From the NCBI GenBank assembly GCA_904395905.1, contig CAJFNZ010000059.1, forward strand, positions 1-53,311: 53,311 nucleotides of DNA, read 5' to 3'. Position numbers and translations under genes: made by a program. A model generated the notes under the pieces. The model saw only the letters and a list, made by a program, of their open reading frames with translations, was not told where the DNA came from and did no database searches. Below, one piece after another: positions 1 to 6,658 of this stretch; within the stretch, counting starts at the first letter, position 1, and each line of letters opens with the position of its first letter. This stretch comes from an uncultured Oscillospiraceae bacterium (GTDB lineage: Bacteria > Bacillota > Clostridia > Oscillospirales > Oscillospiraceae).

Positions 1-50
1 TGCCTGTGGCAAAAAAAGACGTCATCCGCCCGCTCCCTTGCTCCTCCTTT

Positions 51-98
51 CCAAATCGAACCCGCTGCCGCTGGGCTTCGATTTGGTTTTTCTTTTTC
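51..98 (+). terminator. Rho-independent terminator of a gene upstream of the window
   Basis: A 10-bp perfect stem (CCAAATCGAA at 51-60 with TTCGATTTGG at 77-86), extended by a CCC/GGG inner stem with one bulged C, is followed by a T-rich run at 87-97. It would end a plus-strand transcript that enters from the left edge. Nothing coding is seen in bases 1-50. Confidence 0.85.
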
Positions 99-250
99 GA
101 CAGTCTCAAGTCCTATAATTCCACTCGGGCCACGCCGGAGCAAAGTCTGTTTTGCTCCGACGTTCTTTTTTGCCTTCAGCAGAAAAAACGCTGGCGCAGC
201 CGTTGGCGGCGCTGCGTCCGGCCAAGGACACGGTGTATGTCCGGGAGCCA
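98..250 (+). repeat. Candidate structured intergenic element, copy 1
   Basis: No gene is seen here. The stretch holds a hairpin (136-144 with 151-159), a T6-loop-A6 hairpin (166-171 with 183-188) and a GC-rich tail ending in GGGAGCC at 243-249. The same order of elements (hairpin, T6-loop-A6-C, GGCC-AA-GG(A/C)C hairpin, GGGAGCC) recurs at the right end of the window (about 53175-53295, same strand). Primary sequence identity is only partial, so relatedness is inferred from architecture. It lies between two terminators and may be a short RNA or an intergenic repeat. Confidence 0.3.
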
Positions 251-260
251 TACTTTACAC

Positions 261-299
261 AGGAAAGGCGCGGCTGCTTGCCGCGCCTTTCCTGTTTTC
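261..299 (+). terminator. Strong hairpin terminator
   Basis: A perfect 13-bp stem, AGGAAAGGCGCGG (261-273) with its complement (281-293) around a 7-nt loop, is followed by GTTTTCC. It ends the element at 98-250 or insulates the flavin reductase gene. The T-run is short, so efficiency is uncertain. Confidence 0.6.
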
Positions 300-388
300 C
301 CGCGGCTCGGCTCCGGAGCGCTTCTGCCGGCCGGCACGGGGCGGCCATGACGTGTGCTTCGTTTGTGCCGGCGGGGCGGGGAAAGGCA

Positions 389-417
389 TTGACTGGCTTT
401 TTGCCGGGTGGTATGCT
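389..417 (+). promoter_or_regulatory. Sigma-A promoter for flavin reductase gene
   Basis: TTGACT (389-394), a 17-bp spacer and TATGCT (412-417). Transcription would start near 424, leaving a leader of about 100 nt before the ATG at 526. Confidence 0.65.
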
Positions 418-481
418 GTTCCCATCACAGAGCCGCGGCGCTGTGACAAGGCCAGCCCACCGGCGCCGGGGCGTATCGAAT

Positions 482-509
482 GGCGGCCGCTCCAGTGTGT
501 GCGGCCGCC
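482..509 (+). promoter_or_regulatory. Leader hairpin next to the ribosome site
   Basis: A perfect 9-bp stem, GGCGGCCGC (482-490) with GCGGCCGCC (501-509) around a 10-nt loop, ends just before the ribosome site GAAGGAGG (511-518). A second small stem (TCACAG/CTGTGA) lies about 40 nt upstream. The position suggests a role in translation initiation, but no known riboswitch consensus is seen. Confidence 0.4.
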
Positions 510-525
510 CGAAGGAGGAAACACG

Positions 526-1059
526 ATGAAAGAACCCATCCGCGTGACAGACTTTGCGCAGGAGATTACGGAGGCGCTGCCGAAGGGGATTCTCCTGAAT
601 TCCAAACACGAGAAGTTCAACAGCATGGTGATAGGCTGGGGCGGACTCGGAACCGTCTGGGGAAAGCCGACCTTCACCGTCTACGTCCGGGAACACCGCT
701 ACACCAAGGCGCAGCTGGACGCAACGGGGGAGTTTTCCGTCAGTATTCCGGTCAACGGCGTCATTCCGGAGATTGCCAAGGTGTGCGGCACGCAGTCCGG
801 GCGCGACGTGGAGAAGGAAACGGCGGCGCATTTGACGCTGGAGGCGCCTGAGGTGATTCATGTGCCCGGGATCCGGGAGTATCCGCTGACACTGGAGTGC
901 CGCGTGCTGTATTCCCAAAAGCAGGACCTGGACAGAATTCCCGCCGACATCCGGGCGAGAATGTACCCCCAGGATGTTGACGGGACGTACTGCATGGCCA
1001 ACCGGGACGCGCACACGGCATACATCGGGGAAATTGTTGCCGCTTACCGCATCCGCTGA
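526..1059 (+). CDS. Flavin reductase-like domain protein
   Basis: A 177-residue protein of the FMN-binding flavin reductase-like split-barrel fold (Pfam Flavin_Reduct type). Supporting features are the N-terminal segment PKGILLNSK, the FNSMVIGWGG strand, the barrel segment PTFTVYVREHRYT and the FSVSIP strand. Family members bind FMN and act as small cytoplasmic NAD(P)H-linked reductases or electron-transfer proteins; the substrate here cannot be deduced. The ATG at 526 is chosen because GAAGGAGG lies 7 bases upstream; longer in-frame starts lack a ribosome site and run through the leader hairpin. It has its own promoter and is convergent with the next gene, with only 25 bp between their stops. 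Confidence 0.85.
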   Translation: MKEPIRVTDFAQEITEALPKGILLNSKHEKFNSMVIGWGGLGTVWGKPTFTVYVREHRYTKAQLDATGEFSVSIPVNGVIPEIAKVCGTQSGRDVEKETAAHLTLEAPEVIHVPGIREYPLTLECRVLYSQKQDLDRIPADIRARMYPQDVDGTYCMANRDAHTAYIGEIVAAYRIR

Positions 1060-1084
1060 CGCAGGGGAATCGAGCCCGGGCGGC

Positions 1085-1597
1085 TCACCGGCGGAGCAGG
1101 GCGGCCCGCTGGCGGTAGTCGGGGAGGAATTGGGCGACGAAGGCGTAAAAGGCCGGGCTGTGGTCGTGGTGGCGGATGTGGGCCAGCTCGTGGACGACCA
1201 CGTAGTCGATGGCCGCCTCCGGGTACTGCATCAGCCGCCAGGAGAAGCAGAGGCGGTTCTGCCCCGAGCAGCTGCCAAACCGGGTCCGGGCCGACGTAAT
1301 CCGGACGCCCGCGGGCGTGACGCCCATGCGGGCCGCGTAGCGGGCCACCTTCTCAGGCAGCACCTCGCGGGCCCGGCGGCGCAGGGCCTCGGCCTCCGCC
1401 TCCGTGGGCTCGGGATGGGCCGCCCGCCGGGCCGCCTGGCGGGCCTCCGCCCGGGCCAGCCACTGGGCGTGGGCCGCCACGAAGCGGGCCGCCTCCCGGT
1501 CGCTGACTGCCAGCGGGGCCCGGACCAATACCTCCCCGTCCCGGGTGACCTCCAGGGCCATGGTCCGCCGGGCGCTGCGGAGAATCCGATACTGCAT
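1085..1597 (-). CDS. YgjP-like zinc metallopeptidase-fold protein
   Basis: A 170-residue protein of the YgjP/DUF45 family (SprT-like gluzincin fold). It has the zinc motif HELAH at residues 136-140 and a third ligand histidine in HHDHSP (residue 146), preceded by the family signature RTRFGSCS near 105-111. The N-terminal half is the Arg/Ala-rich domain usual for the family. Its cellular substrate is unknown in most bacteria. It is the last gene of a four-gene minus-strand operon; its ATG lies one base after the stop of the LOG-family gene, so translation is probably coupled. Confidence 0.85.
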   Translation of the reverse strand: MQYRILRSARRTMALEVTRDGEVLVRAPLAVSDREAARFVAAHAQWLARAEARQAARRAAHPEPTEAEAEALRRRAREVLPEKVARYAARMGVTPAGVRITSARTRFGSCSGQNRLCFSWRLMQYPEAAIDYVVVHELAHIRHHDHSPAFYAFVAQFLPDYRQRAALLRR

Positions 1598-1598
1598 C

Positions 1599-2174
1599 TC
1601 AGATCCGCTTCAGCCGGTCCAGGGACGGGACCGGCCGGCTGTCCGTCTCCAGGTAGTCCAGCAGGGGCTCCGGCTCGGTGAACACCCGGCAGAGGTCCAG
1701 GCAGGCCCGCTCCATGAAGCCCTCCCGGACGGTCGTCTCCAGCATCCGGAGCAAATCGTCGAAGTAGCCGGCCACGTTGAACACGGCGATGGGCTTGGCG
1801 TGGCGGCCCAGCTGCTTGAGGGTGAGGATCTCGAAGAACTCCTCATACGTGCCGATGCCGCCGGGCGTCATGATGAAGCCGTCGGAGCGGTCCTCCATGG
1901 CCTGCTTCCGCTGGCGCATGGTTTCGGTGTACAGGAAGTCCGTACAGTGCTCGTACAGCACGCCGTCCACCTGGAAGAAGGTGGGCGCGACGCCGAGAAT
2001 CCGGCCGCCACCGGCGGTCATCCCCCGGGCGACGGCGCCCATCATCCCCTGGGCGCCGCCGCCGAAGACCAGCCCGTGGCCCCGGCGGGCCATCTCCCGG
2101 CCCAGGGCCTCGCCGGCCGCGAGATACGCCGCTCCAATGGCGCTGGATGACGCGCCGTAGACACAGAGTTCCAT
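1599..2174 (-). CDS. LOG family protein (TIGR00730, Rossmann-fold nucleotide-binding)
   Basis: A 191-residue Rossmann-fold protein of the LOG (Lonely Guy)/lysine decarboxylase-like family. It carries both diagnostic motifs: FGGGAQGMMGAVA near residues 37-49 and PGGIGTYEEFFE near residues 94-105. Plant and bacterial LOG proteins are nucleoside 5'-monophosphate phosphoribohydrolases that release the base from AMP-type nucleotides; the bacterial role is often unclear. The ATG at 2174 is preferred over one 14 codons upstream because AGGAGGAA lies 6 bases before it. It is the third gene of the operon, 38 bp after the acetyltransferase. Confidence 0.9.
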   Translation of the reverse strand: MELCVYGASSSAIGAAYLAAGEALGREMARRGHGLVFGGGAQGMMGAVARGMTAGGGRILGVAPTFFQVDGVLYEHCTDFLYTETMRQRKQAMEDRSDGFIMTPGGIGTYEEFFEILTLKQLGRHAKPIAVFNVAGYFDDLLRMLETTVREGFMERACLDLCRVFTEPEPLLDYLETDSRPVPSLDRLKRI

Positions 2175-2212
2175 GGAAATTCCTCCTGTTTCGGTTGCAA
2201 TTCCGGACGGGC

Positions 2213-2797
2213 TCACAGCCGCACCGTCCAGGGGCCCGGCGGGACGGGCAGGCCGGCCCAGTCCATCGCCGACGGGGCGGCCGGCGGCCCGGCGGGAGGC
2301 GCCGGCGGGCAGAGGCGCTTCTCATACCAGCGCACTCCGTGCCAGCGGCCCAGCTTGTAGCCGCAGTCGGCCAGGAGACCCGCCTGCCGGTACCCCAGGG
2401 CCTCGTGAAAGCGGCAGCTGCCGGTGTTCTCCGAGGTCACCAGGCCGTAGACCACCTGGTAGCCCATGCGGGCGGCCATGGCCTCCAGGAGGCTGTAAAA
2501 CAGCCGCCCCAGCCCGTGCCGCCGGGCCTCGGGCCGCAGGTAGACCGAGAGGTCCGCCGCCCACTGGTAGGCCGCCCGGGAGAAAGCCCGGTCCAGATAG
2601 GCGTAGCCCAGCAGGCGGCCGTCCTCCTCGGCGGCCAGCCAGGGCCCCCGGGCGGTGATGTCCCGGAACCGGGCCAGAAAGGCCGCCTCGGTGGGGACGT
2701 CGTACTCAAACGTGATGGCGGTGGTCTCGATGTAGGGGCGGTACACGTCCAGGATGGCCGGGACGTCCGCCTCCCGGGCCTGACGCACGAGAATCAT
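2213..2797 (-). CDS. GNAT family N-acetyltransferase (phosphinothricin acetyltransferase-like)
   Basis: A 194-residue protein of the GNAT superfamily. The N-terminus VRQAREADVPAILDVYRPYI, the WLAAEEDGRLLGYAYL strand and the acetyl-CoA loop RRHGLGRLFYSLLEA near residues 92-106 match the phosphinothricin/methionine sulfone acetyltransferase branch. The end VTSENTGSCRFHEALGYR is also typical. Members acetylate free amino groups of small toxic amino-acid analogues or amino acids; the real substrate is unknown. The start overlaps the stop of the ModE-like gene by four bases (ATGA), and the ribosome site GAGGAGG precedes it. The Pro-rich C-terminal tail (about residues 167-194) is not part of the fold. 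Confidence 0.85.
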   Translation of the reverse strand: MILVRQAREADVPAILDVYRPYIETTAITFEYDVPTEAAFLARFRDITARGPWLAAEEDGRLLGYAYLDRAFSRAAYQWAADLSVYLRPEARRHGLGRLFYSLLEAMAARMGYQVVYGLVTSENTGSCRFHEALGYRQAGLLADCGYKLGRWHGVRWYEKRLCPPAPPAGPPAAPSAMDWAGLPVPPGPWTVRL

Positions 2798-3213
2798 GGG
2801 GATGCCTCCTCGGGAGAAGTGGGGCGGGGCTGCCCGGCCGCGGTGGACGCTCCGTCCCCGGGCTCGTCGAACCAGGCGAACGCCTCGGCAAAGAGCTCGT
2901 CCGCCGCCGCCTCGACCGCCCGGCAGTAGGCCCGGTACGACGTCAGCAGGCGCCGGGCGTCCTCGGTCAGCGTCGCGCCGCCGCCGTTGCGGCCGCCGGT
3001 GGCGTAAATCAGCAGCTGCCGGCCCGACGATTCCTCGCACCGCCGGACCATGGTCCAGGCCTTGGAGTAGGCCATGTCCATGGCCTTGGCCGCCCCCCGG
3101 AGGGAGCGGTGTTCCTCCACCAGCTCCAGCAGCTGGGCGATGCCCGGGCCGAAGCACTTCTCTGCCCGGAACAGCCGGATGGAGAGACGGGGATGCAGGG
3201 GCGTGGCTTCCAT
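2794..3213 (-). CDS. ModE N-terminal-type winged-helix regulator
   Basis: A 139-residue winged helix-turn-helix protein resembling the DNA-binding domain of ModE. It has SLRGAAKAMDMAYSKAWTMV as helix-turn-helix, then a glycine-rich wing GGRNGGGATLT and helix EDARRLLTSYRAY. The molybdate-binding TOBE domains of full ModE are absent, so it belongs to the stand-alone LysR-type wHTH group. It is divergent from yqeB-selD, which serve selenium-dependent molybdenum hydroxylases, so control of that pair and of its own operon is likely (inference). The ATG at 3213 is chosen for the GGAGG site about 10 bases upstream; an extension to 3273 would run through its own promoter. Confidence 0.8.
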   Translation of the reverse strand: MEATPLHPRLSIRLFRAEKCFGPGIAQLLELVEEHRSLRGAAKAMDMAYSKAWTMVRRCEESSGRQLLIYATGGRNGGGATLTEDARRLLTSYRAYCRAVEAAADELFAEAFAWFDEPGDGASTAAGQPRPTSPEEASP

Positions 3214-3243
3214 GACGCATCGGCCTCCTTTGCGCTTTTGTTG

Positions 3244-3273
3244 ATTGTACTCCACCGGCCGGCGGTCTGTCAA
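3244..3273 (-). promoter_or_regulatory. Promoter for the ModE-like/GNAT/LOG/YgjP operon
   Basis: On the minus strand, TTGACA (3273-3268), an 18-bp spacer and TACAAT (3249-3244). It leaves a leader of about 25 nt before the ATG at 3213. Confidence 0.75.
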
Positions 3274-3304
3274 TGCGCCGGCCTTGACCTTTTCGGCCGG
3301 CGGT
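3256..3304. promoter_or_regulatory. Direct repeats between divergent promoters (candidate operator)
   Basis: The 11-mer CGGCCGGCGGT occurs exactly at 3256-3266 and 3294-3304. One copy lies in the spacer of the minus promoter and the other in the spacer of the plus promoter; a related inverted copy (GCGCCGGCC) lies at 3276-3284. It is a natural place for the ModE-like regulator to control both directions; binding is inferred only. Confidence 0.4.
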
Positions 3305-3312
3305 GTTATTCT
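3284..3312 (+). promoter_or_regulatory. Promoter for yqeB-selD
   Basis: TTGACC (3284-3289), a 17-bp spacer and TATTCT (3307-3312). It leaves about 30 nt before the ATG at 3348 with its GGAGGAGG site. Confidence 0.7.
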
Positions 3313-3347
3313 GATACGAGAATTACGAAAGCGGAGGAGGAACCGCC

Positions 3348-4136
3348 ATGCTCGTCGTCATCCGCGGCGCGGGGGACATCGCCTCGGGCATCGCCCTGCG
3401 CCTGTACCGGGCCGGGATCCAGGTGGTCATGACCGACCTGCCCCGGCCCACGGCCATCCGCCGGACGGTCTGCTTTTCCGAGGCCATTGTCCACGGCCGC
3501 TGCGCCGTGGAGGGGGTGGAGGCCCGCTTGGCCCGGGACCCCGGGGAGGCCCGGGCGCTGCTGGCCGGCGGCGCCGTGCCGGTGCTGGCCGACCCGGAGG
3601 GGGCCTGCGTCGCGGCGCTGCGGCCCGACGGCCTGGTGGACGCCATCCTGGCCAAGCGGAACCTGGGCACGGCCATCACCGACGCGCCCATCGTCGTCGG
3701 GGTGGGGCCCGGCTTCACGGCCGGGGTGGACTGCCACGCGGTGGTGGAGACCATGCGGGGGCACTACCTGGGCCGGGTGCTGTACCGCGGCGCGGCCCAG
3801 CCCAACACGGCGGTGCCGGGGCTCATCGGCGGCTACGCCGGCGAGCGGGTGCTGCGGGCCCCGGCGGACGGGGTGTTCGAGGCCTGCCGGGCCATCGGCG
3901 ACCAGGTGGCCGCCGGGGACGTGGCCGGACGGGTCGGCGGCGAGCCGATGGTCTGCACCATCGCCGGCACGCTGCGGGGCCTGCTGGCCGACGGGACGCC
4001 GGTCCACCGGGGGATGAAGGCCGGAGATGTGGACCCCCGGTGCCGGCCGGAGTACTGCCGCTGCGCCTCGGACAAGGCCCTGGCCGTCGGCGGCGGCGTC
4101 CTGGAGGCGCTGCTGCACTTCCGCGCCCGGGCCTGA
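3348..4136 (+). CDS. yqeB: YqeB-like selenium-dependent molybdenum hydroxylase maturation protein
   Basis: A 262-residue protein of the EF2563/YqeB family. It begins with a Rossmann-like GAGDIASGIALRL motif (residues 7-19), followed by segments typical of the family: a DLPRP loop after the second strand, ILAKRNLGT, and VGVGPGFTAGVDCHAVVET. The C-terminal CRPEYC segment and glycine-rich end also fit. The family accompanies selD and yqeC in genomes with selenium-dependent molybdenum hydroxylases (xanthine dehydrogenase type) and is thought to help install the labile selenium cofactor; the exact reaction is unknown. It is the first gene of a pair with selD (39 bp apart), read from the promoter at 3284-3312. 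The hydroxylase itself is not in this window. Confidence 0.85.
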   Translation: MLVVIRGAGDIASGIALRLYRAGIQVVMTDLPRPTAIRRTVCFSEAIVHGRCAVEGVEARLARDPGEARALLAGGAVPVLADPEGACVAALRPDGLVDAILAKRNLGTAITDAPIVVGVGPGFTAGVDCHAVVETMRGHYLGRVLYRGAAQPNTAVPGLIGGYAGERVLRAPADGVFEACRAIGDQVAAGDVAGRVGGEPMVCTIAGTLRGLLADGTPVHRGMKAGDVDPRCRPEYCRCASDKALAVGGGVLEALLHFRARA

Positions 4137-4175
4137 ACCTGGGCGCGGCACCGCATCATGAAGGAGGAAGCTCCC

Positions 4176-5213
4176 ATGGCATCGGAAATTCAACTGACGA
4201 AACTGGCCGCCTGCGCCGGCTGCGGCGCGAAAGTCGGCGGCGGCGTTCTGGCCCAGCTGCTGGGGGACCTGCCGGTCCGCCGGGACGAAAACCTGCTGGT
4301 GGGCTTCGACACCGCCGACGACGCCTCGGTCTATCGGGTGTCCGACGACCTGGCCCTGGTCCAGACCGTGGACTTTTTCCCGCCCATCGCCGACGACCCG
4401 TACCTGTTCGGCCAGATTGCGGCCACGAACGCCCTCTCGGACGTCTACGCCATGGGCGGCGAGCCGAAGCTGGCCCTGAACCTGCTGTGTATCCCCGAGG
4501 ACCTGCCCGGGGAGGCCGTCCACGCGCTGCTCCGGGGCGGCTACGACAAGGTCTACGAGGCCGGGGCCATTATCACCGGCGGCCACAGCATCTTCGACCC
4601 GGAGCCGAAATACGGCCTGGCCGTCACCGGCTTCGTCCACCCGGACCGGATGCTGACCAACGCCGGGGCCCGGCCCGGGGACGTGCTGCTGCTGACGAAG
4701 CCCCTGGGCATCGGCATCCTGACGACCGCCGCCAAGGCGCGCCGCTGCCCGCCGGCGGCCCTGGCGCGGGCCCACCGGCTGATGACGACGCTCAACAAGG
4801 CCGCCCGGGATGCCATGGTGGACTTCCGGGTCCACGCCTGCACCGACGTGACCGGCTTCGGCTTCCTGGGCCACCTGAGCGAGATGGCCCTGGGCAGCGG
4901 CGTGGCCGTCTCGGTGGACACCGCCGCGGTGGACATCCTCCCCGAGGCGCTGGAGCTGGCCAGGATGGGCCTGCTGCCCGAGGGGATGTACCGCAACCGC
5001 CGCTACGCCGAGGCCCACGTGGACGCCGGCGCGGTGGAGCTGGCCGTCCAGGACGTCCTCTACGACCCGCAGACCTCCGGCGGGCTGCTGATGGCCGTGG
5101 ACCCCGCCGACGCCGACGCCCTGCTGGCCCGGCTCCGGGACGCGGTGCCCAGCGCCCAGCGGGTTGGGACCGTCTCGGCCTACGGCGGCGGGGCGCGGAT
5201 TACCCTCGGCTGA
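4176..5213 (+). CDS. selD: Selenide, water dikinase
   Basis: A 345-residue SelD that makes selenophosphate from selenide and ATP. The N-terminal catalytic loop reads CAGCGAKVG, with Cys16 and Lys19 at the positions of the essential Cys17 and Lys20 of the E. coli enzyme; the residue is Cys (TGC), not selenocysteine. Also present are the aminoimidazole-ribonucleotide-synthase-like motifs FDTADDASVY, VQTVDFFPP, ATNALSDVYAMGG, ITGGHSI and DPQTSGGLL. The ATG at 4176 is chosen because AAGGAGGA lies 8 bases upstream; an in-frame ATG at 4158 precedes that site. With yqeB and the broken LysR gene downstream, the context points to the selenium-labelled molybdenum hydroxylase pathway rather than selenoprotein synthesis (inference). 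Confidence 0.95.
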   Translation: MASEIQLTKLAACAGCGAKVGGGVLAQLLGDLPVRRDENLLVGFDTADDASVYRVSDDLALVQTVDFFPPIADDPYLFGQIAATNALSDVYAMGGEPKLALNLLCIPEDLPGEAVHALLRGGYDKVYEAGAIITGGHSIFDPEPKYGLAVTGFVHPDRMLTNAGARPGDVLLLTKPLGIGILTTAAKARRCPPAALARAHRLMTTLNKAARDAMVDFRVHACTDVTGFGFLGHLSEMALGSGVAVSVDTAAVDILPEALELARMGLLPEGMYRNRRYAEAHVDAGAVELAVQDVLYDPQTSGGLLMAVDPADADALLARLRDAVPSAQRVGTVSAYGGGARITLG

Positions 5214-5270
5214 CGGCCCGCGGGGCCGCGCCGCGGCCGCAGAAGCCGGAAGACAGAGAGGTGCCCAACT

Positions 5271-5792
5271 GTGCTGGAATTCAATCTCAAACAACTGGAG
5301 GCCTTCGTGGCGGCGGCCGAGCAGGGCAGCTTCACCCGGGCCGCGCAGTCGCTCTACCTGACCCAGTCCACGGTCAGCGCCCACATCCAGACGCTGGAGA
5401 AGGCCCTGGGACGCCCGCTGTTCCTGCGGGACGCCAAGAAGCCCATCGTCCTCACCGACGCCGGGCGGGCCCTCTATCCCCGGGCGCGGGAGATTCTCGC
5501 CCAGTGCCAGGCCCTGCAGGACCTCTGCGGCAGCGGCTCCGGCCTCCTGGAGCTGGCGGCCTCCACGGCGCCCTGCCGCTGCCTGCTGCCGGAGCTCATG
5601 GCGGACTTCCTGAAGGGACACCCCGGCTGCCGCTACCGGCTGCGCCGGGGGGACAGCGCCCAGGTCCACCGGTGGCTGGGCTTTGTGGGGGCCCGGCTGG
5701 ACGAGAGCCGCTTCCGCTACCAGCCGCTCCTCCGGGACCGGCTGGTGCTGGTGACGGCCAACGACGGGCCCTACCCCGAACTCCGCCGCCGC
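5271..5792 (+). pseudogene. Truncated LysR regulator (selenium-metabolism-associated type)
   Basis: From a GTG start at 5271 (weak GAGAGG site upstream) the frame encodes a good LysR N-terminal HTH: FNLKQLEAFVAAAEQGSFTRAAQ, then STVSAHIQTLEKALGRPLF. It continues into the effector domain (LLPELMADFLKGHPG, RLRRGDSAQVHRWL, DRLVLVTAND). Homology stops at about residue 174, near base 5792; a full protein would have about 290-300 residues. Beyond this the frame runs to 6005 through unrelated lower-GC sequence. The segment WLGFVGARLDE also appears to lack about eight residues found between WL and the next strand in relatives. A LysR gene beside selD/yqeB is a known arrangement, so loss of regulation by rearrangement is likely. 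Confidence 0.75.
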
Positions 5793-5889
5793 TCGGACCG
5801 AAGATTCGGGATAAGTTGCACAAATTCAGAATTCTATACAACTTCATCTCCGTTGTTTTGTACAATAGGGAGAAGCTGGCCGGGGCCTC

Positions 5890-5918
5890 TTGACAAGGGG
5901 CTCCGGCCGGCTTATACT
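5890..5918 (+). promoter_or_regulatory. Near-consensus promoter inside the atypical island
   Basis: TTGACA (5890-5895), exactly 17 bp, then TATACT (5913-5918). It would drive a transcript of about 580 nt ending at the terminator 6475-6510. Confidence 0.75.
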
Positions 5919-5970
5919 GAAGTCACAAAGAAGAAATCACCACCGGTTCACAAAAAGGAGGGCGATTCCG

Positions 5971-6470
5971 ATGTTCTGATTCGTTCCATCCGCCCAAGTT
6001 CCTAGCCGATTTGAAGGCGGATGTGCAAGAGGCGTTTTCTTGTTGCCGATGTGGAATCCTACTTGTTCCAACGCATCGTCTTATCAGCGTATCGGCCAGG
6101 CCGATGAACGTCCGTTTGACAGGTATTTTTTGAAGAAGAGATCCGGTTGGGCCGCAGCCGCGTGATTGAACGGCGGCGGAACCCCCAGAAGTCAGATACC
6201 GTTGGCAACCGACAACCCCGCGCTGTTGTATAGATGTGGAAGACTGGGACCGTATCCGACACAAGGTGATTTCAGCGCCGCCCTGAACGAAATGTTCGGA
6301 ATATCGTAAATTTTCAGCATGATTCCTTTTGGCGAGCGTACTCGTGCAGAGTCCAAGGGGGCCGGTGTCCGCAGAGGAACCGAGCGTGGTAGCGTTTCTG
6401 TACGGAGAGGAATGAATCGTCATTCCCCGCACAAAGGAGTCCAGAAGGAGAAGTTTTGTTGGATATCGTT
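5971..6470 (+). pseudogene. Decayed gene of unknown family
   Basis: An ideal ribosome site AAAGGAGGG (5956-5964) precedes ATG at 5971, but the frame is ATG-TTC-TGA. Removing one T at about 5976 opens a protein-like frame beginning MFDSFHPPKFLADLKADV. Further plausible pieces (VADVESYLFQRIVLSAYRP near 6025-6095) lie in another frame, so more than one frameshift is needed. A second ribosome site with a six-codon TTG frame sits just before the terminator, near 6441-6475. GC content is visibly lower than in all flanking genes. I do not recognise the family. Together with the truncated LysR gene this looks like a scar of an insertion, deletion or horizontal event. A selenocysteine reading of the TGA was considered and judged unlikely. 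Confidence 0.45.
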
Positions 6471-6474
6471 TTCT

Positions 6475-6510
6475 AGCGCCCGACGGCAGATGCAGTCGGG
6501 CGCTTTTTTT
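6475..6510 (+). terminator. Rho-independent terminator
   Basis: A perfect 10-bp stem, AGCGCCCGAC (6475-6484) with GTCGGGCGCT (6495-6504), is followed by T6. It is a strong terminator for the transcript from 5890-5918. Confidence 0.9.
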
Positions 6511-6582
6511 GTCATGGATGTGCGCCTTTGTCGGCCGTGCCGCCGGGTCCTGCCGCGGAGACGCGAGGGGGCCGGACGAAAT

Positions 6583-6634
6583 CGCGCCCTCCTCCCCCCG
6601 CGGGACGGAAGACCTGCGGGAGGAGGAGGGCGCG
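6583..6634 (-). terminator. Hairpin after divIVA
   Basis: Long GC-rich complementary arms (about 6583-6597 and 6618-6634, CGCGCCCTCCTCC type) lie 25 bp downstream of the divIVA stop. The T-run on the minus strand is weak. It probably ends the long minus-strand operon. Confidence 0.5.
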
Positions 6635-6658
6635 GGAACCGGCGCCGCCGGGGGCGGC

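Noticed and set aside
5971-6160. Reading the TGA of ATG-TTC-TGA (5977-5979) as selenocysteine, since selD is nearby and an 8-bp stem CATCCGCC/GGCGGATG follows
   Set aside because: The resulting peptide has no redox motif or family resemblance, the stem starts about nine bases after the TGA rather than directly, and a one-base frameshift gives a more protein-like start. selD here fits the molybdenum hydroxylase role.
5923-6432. A 169-residue minus-strand frame in the low-GC region
   Set aside because: No ribosome site, Arg/Ser-rich composition without a domain, and it opposes the clear plus-strand promoter and terminator.
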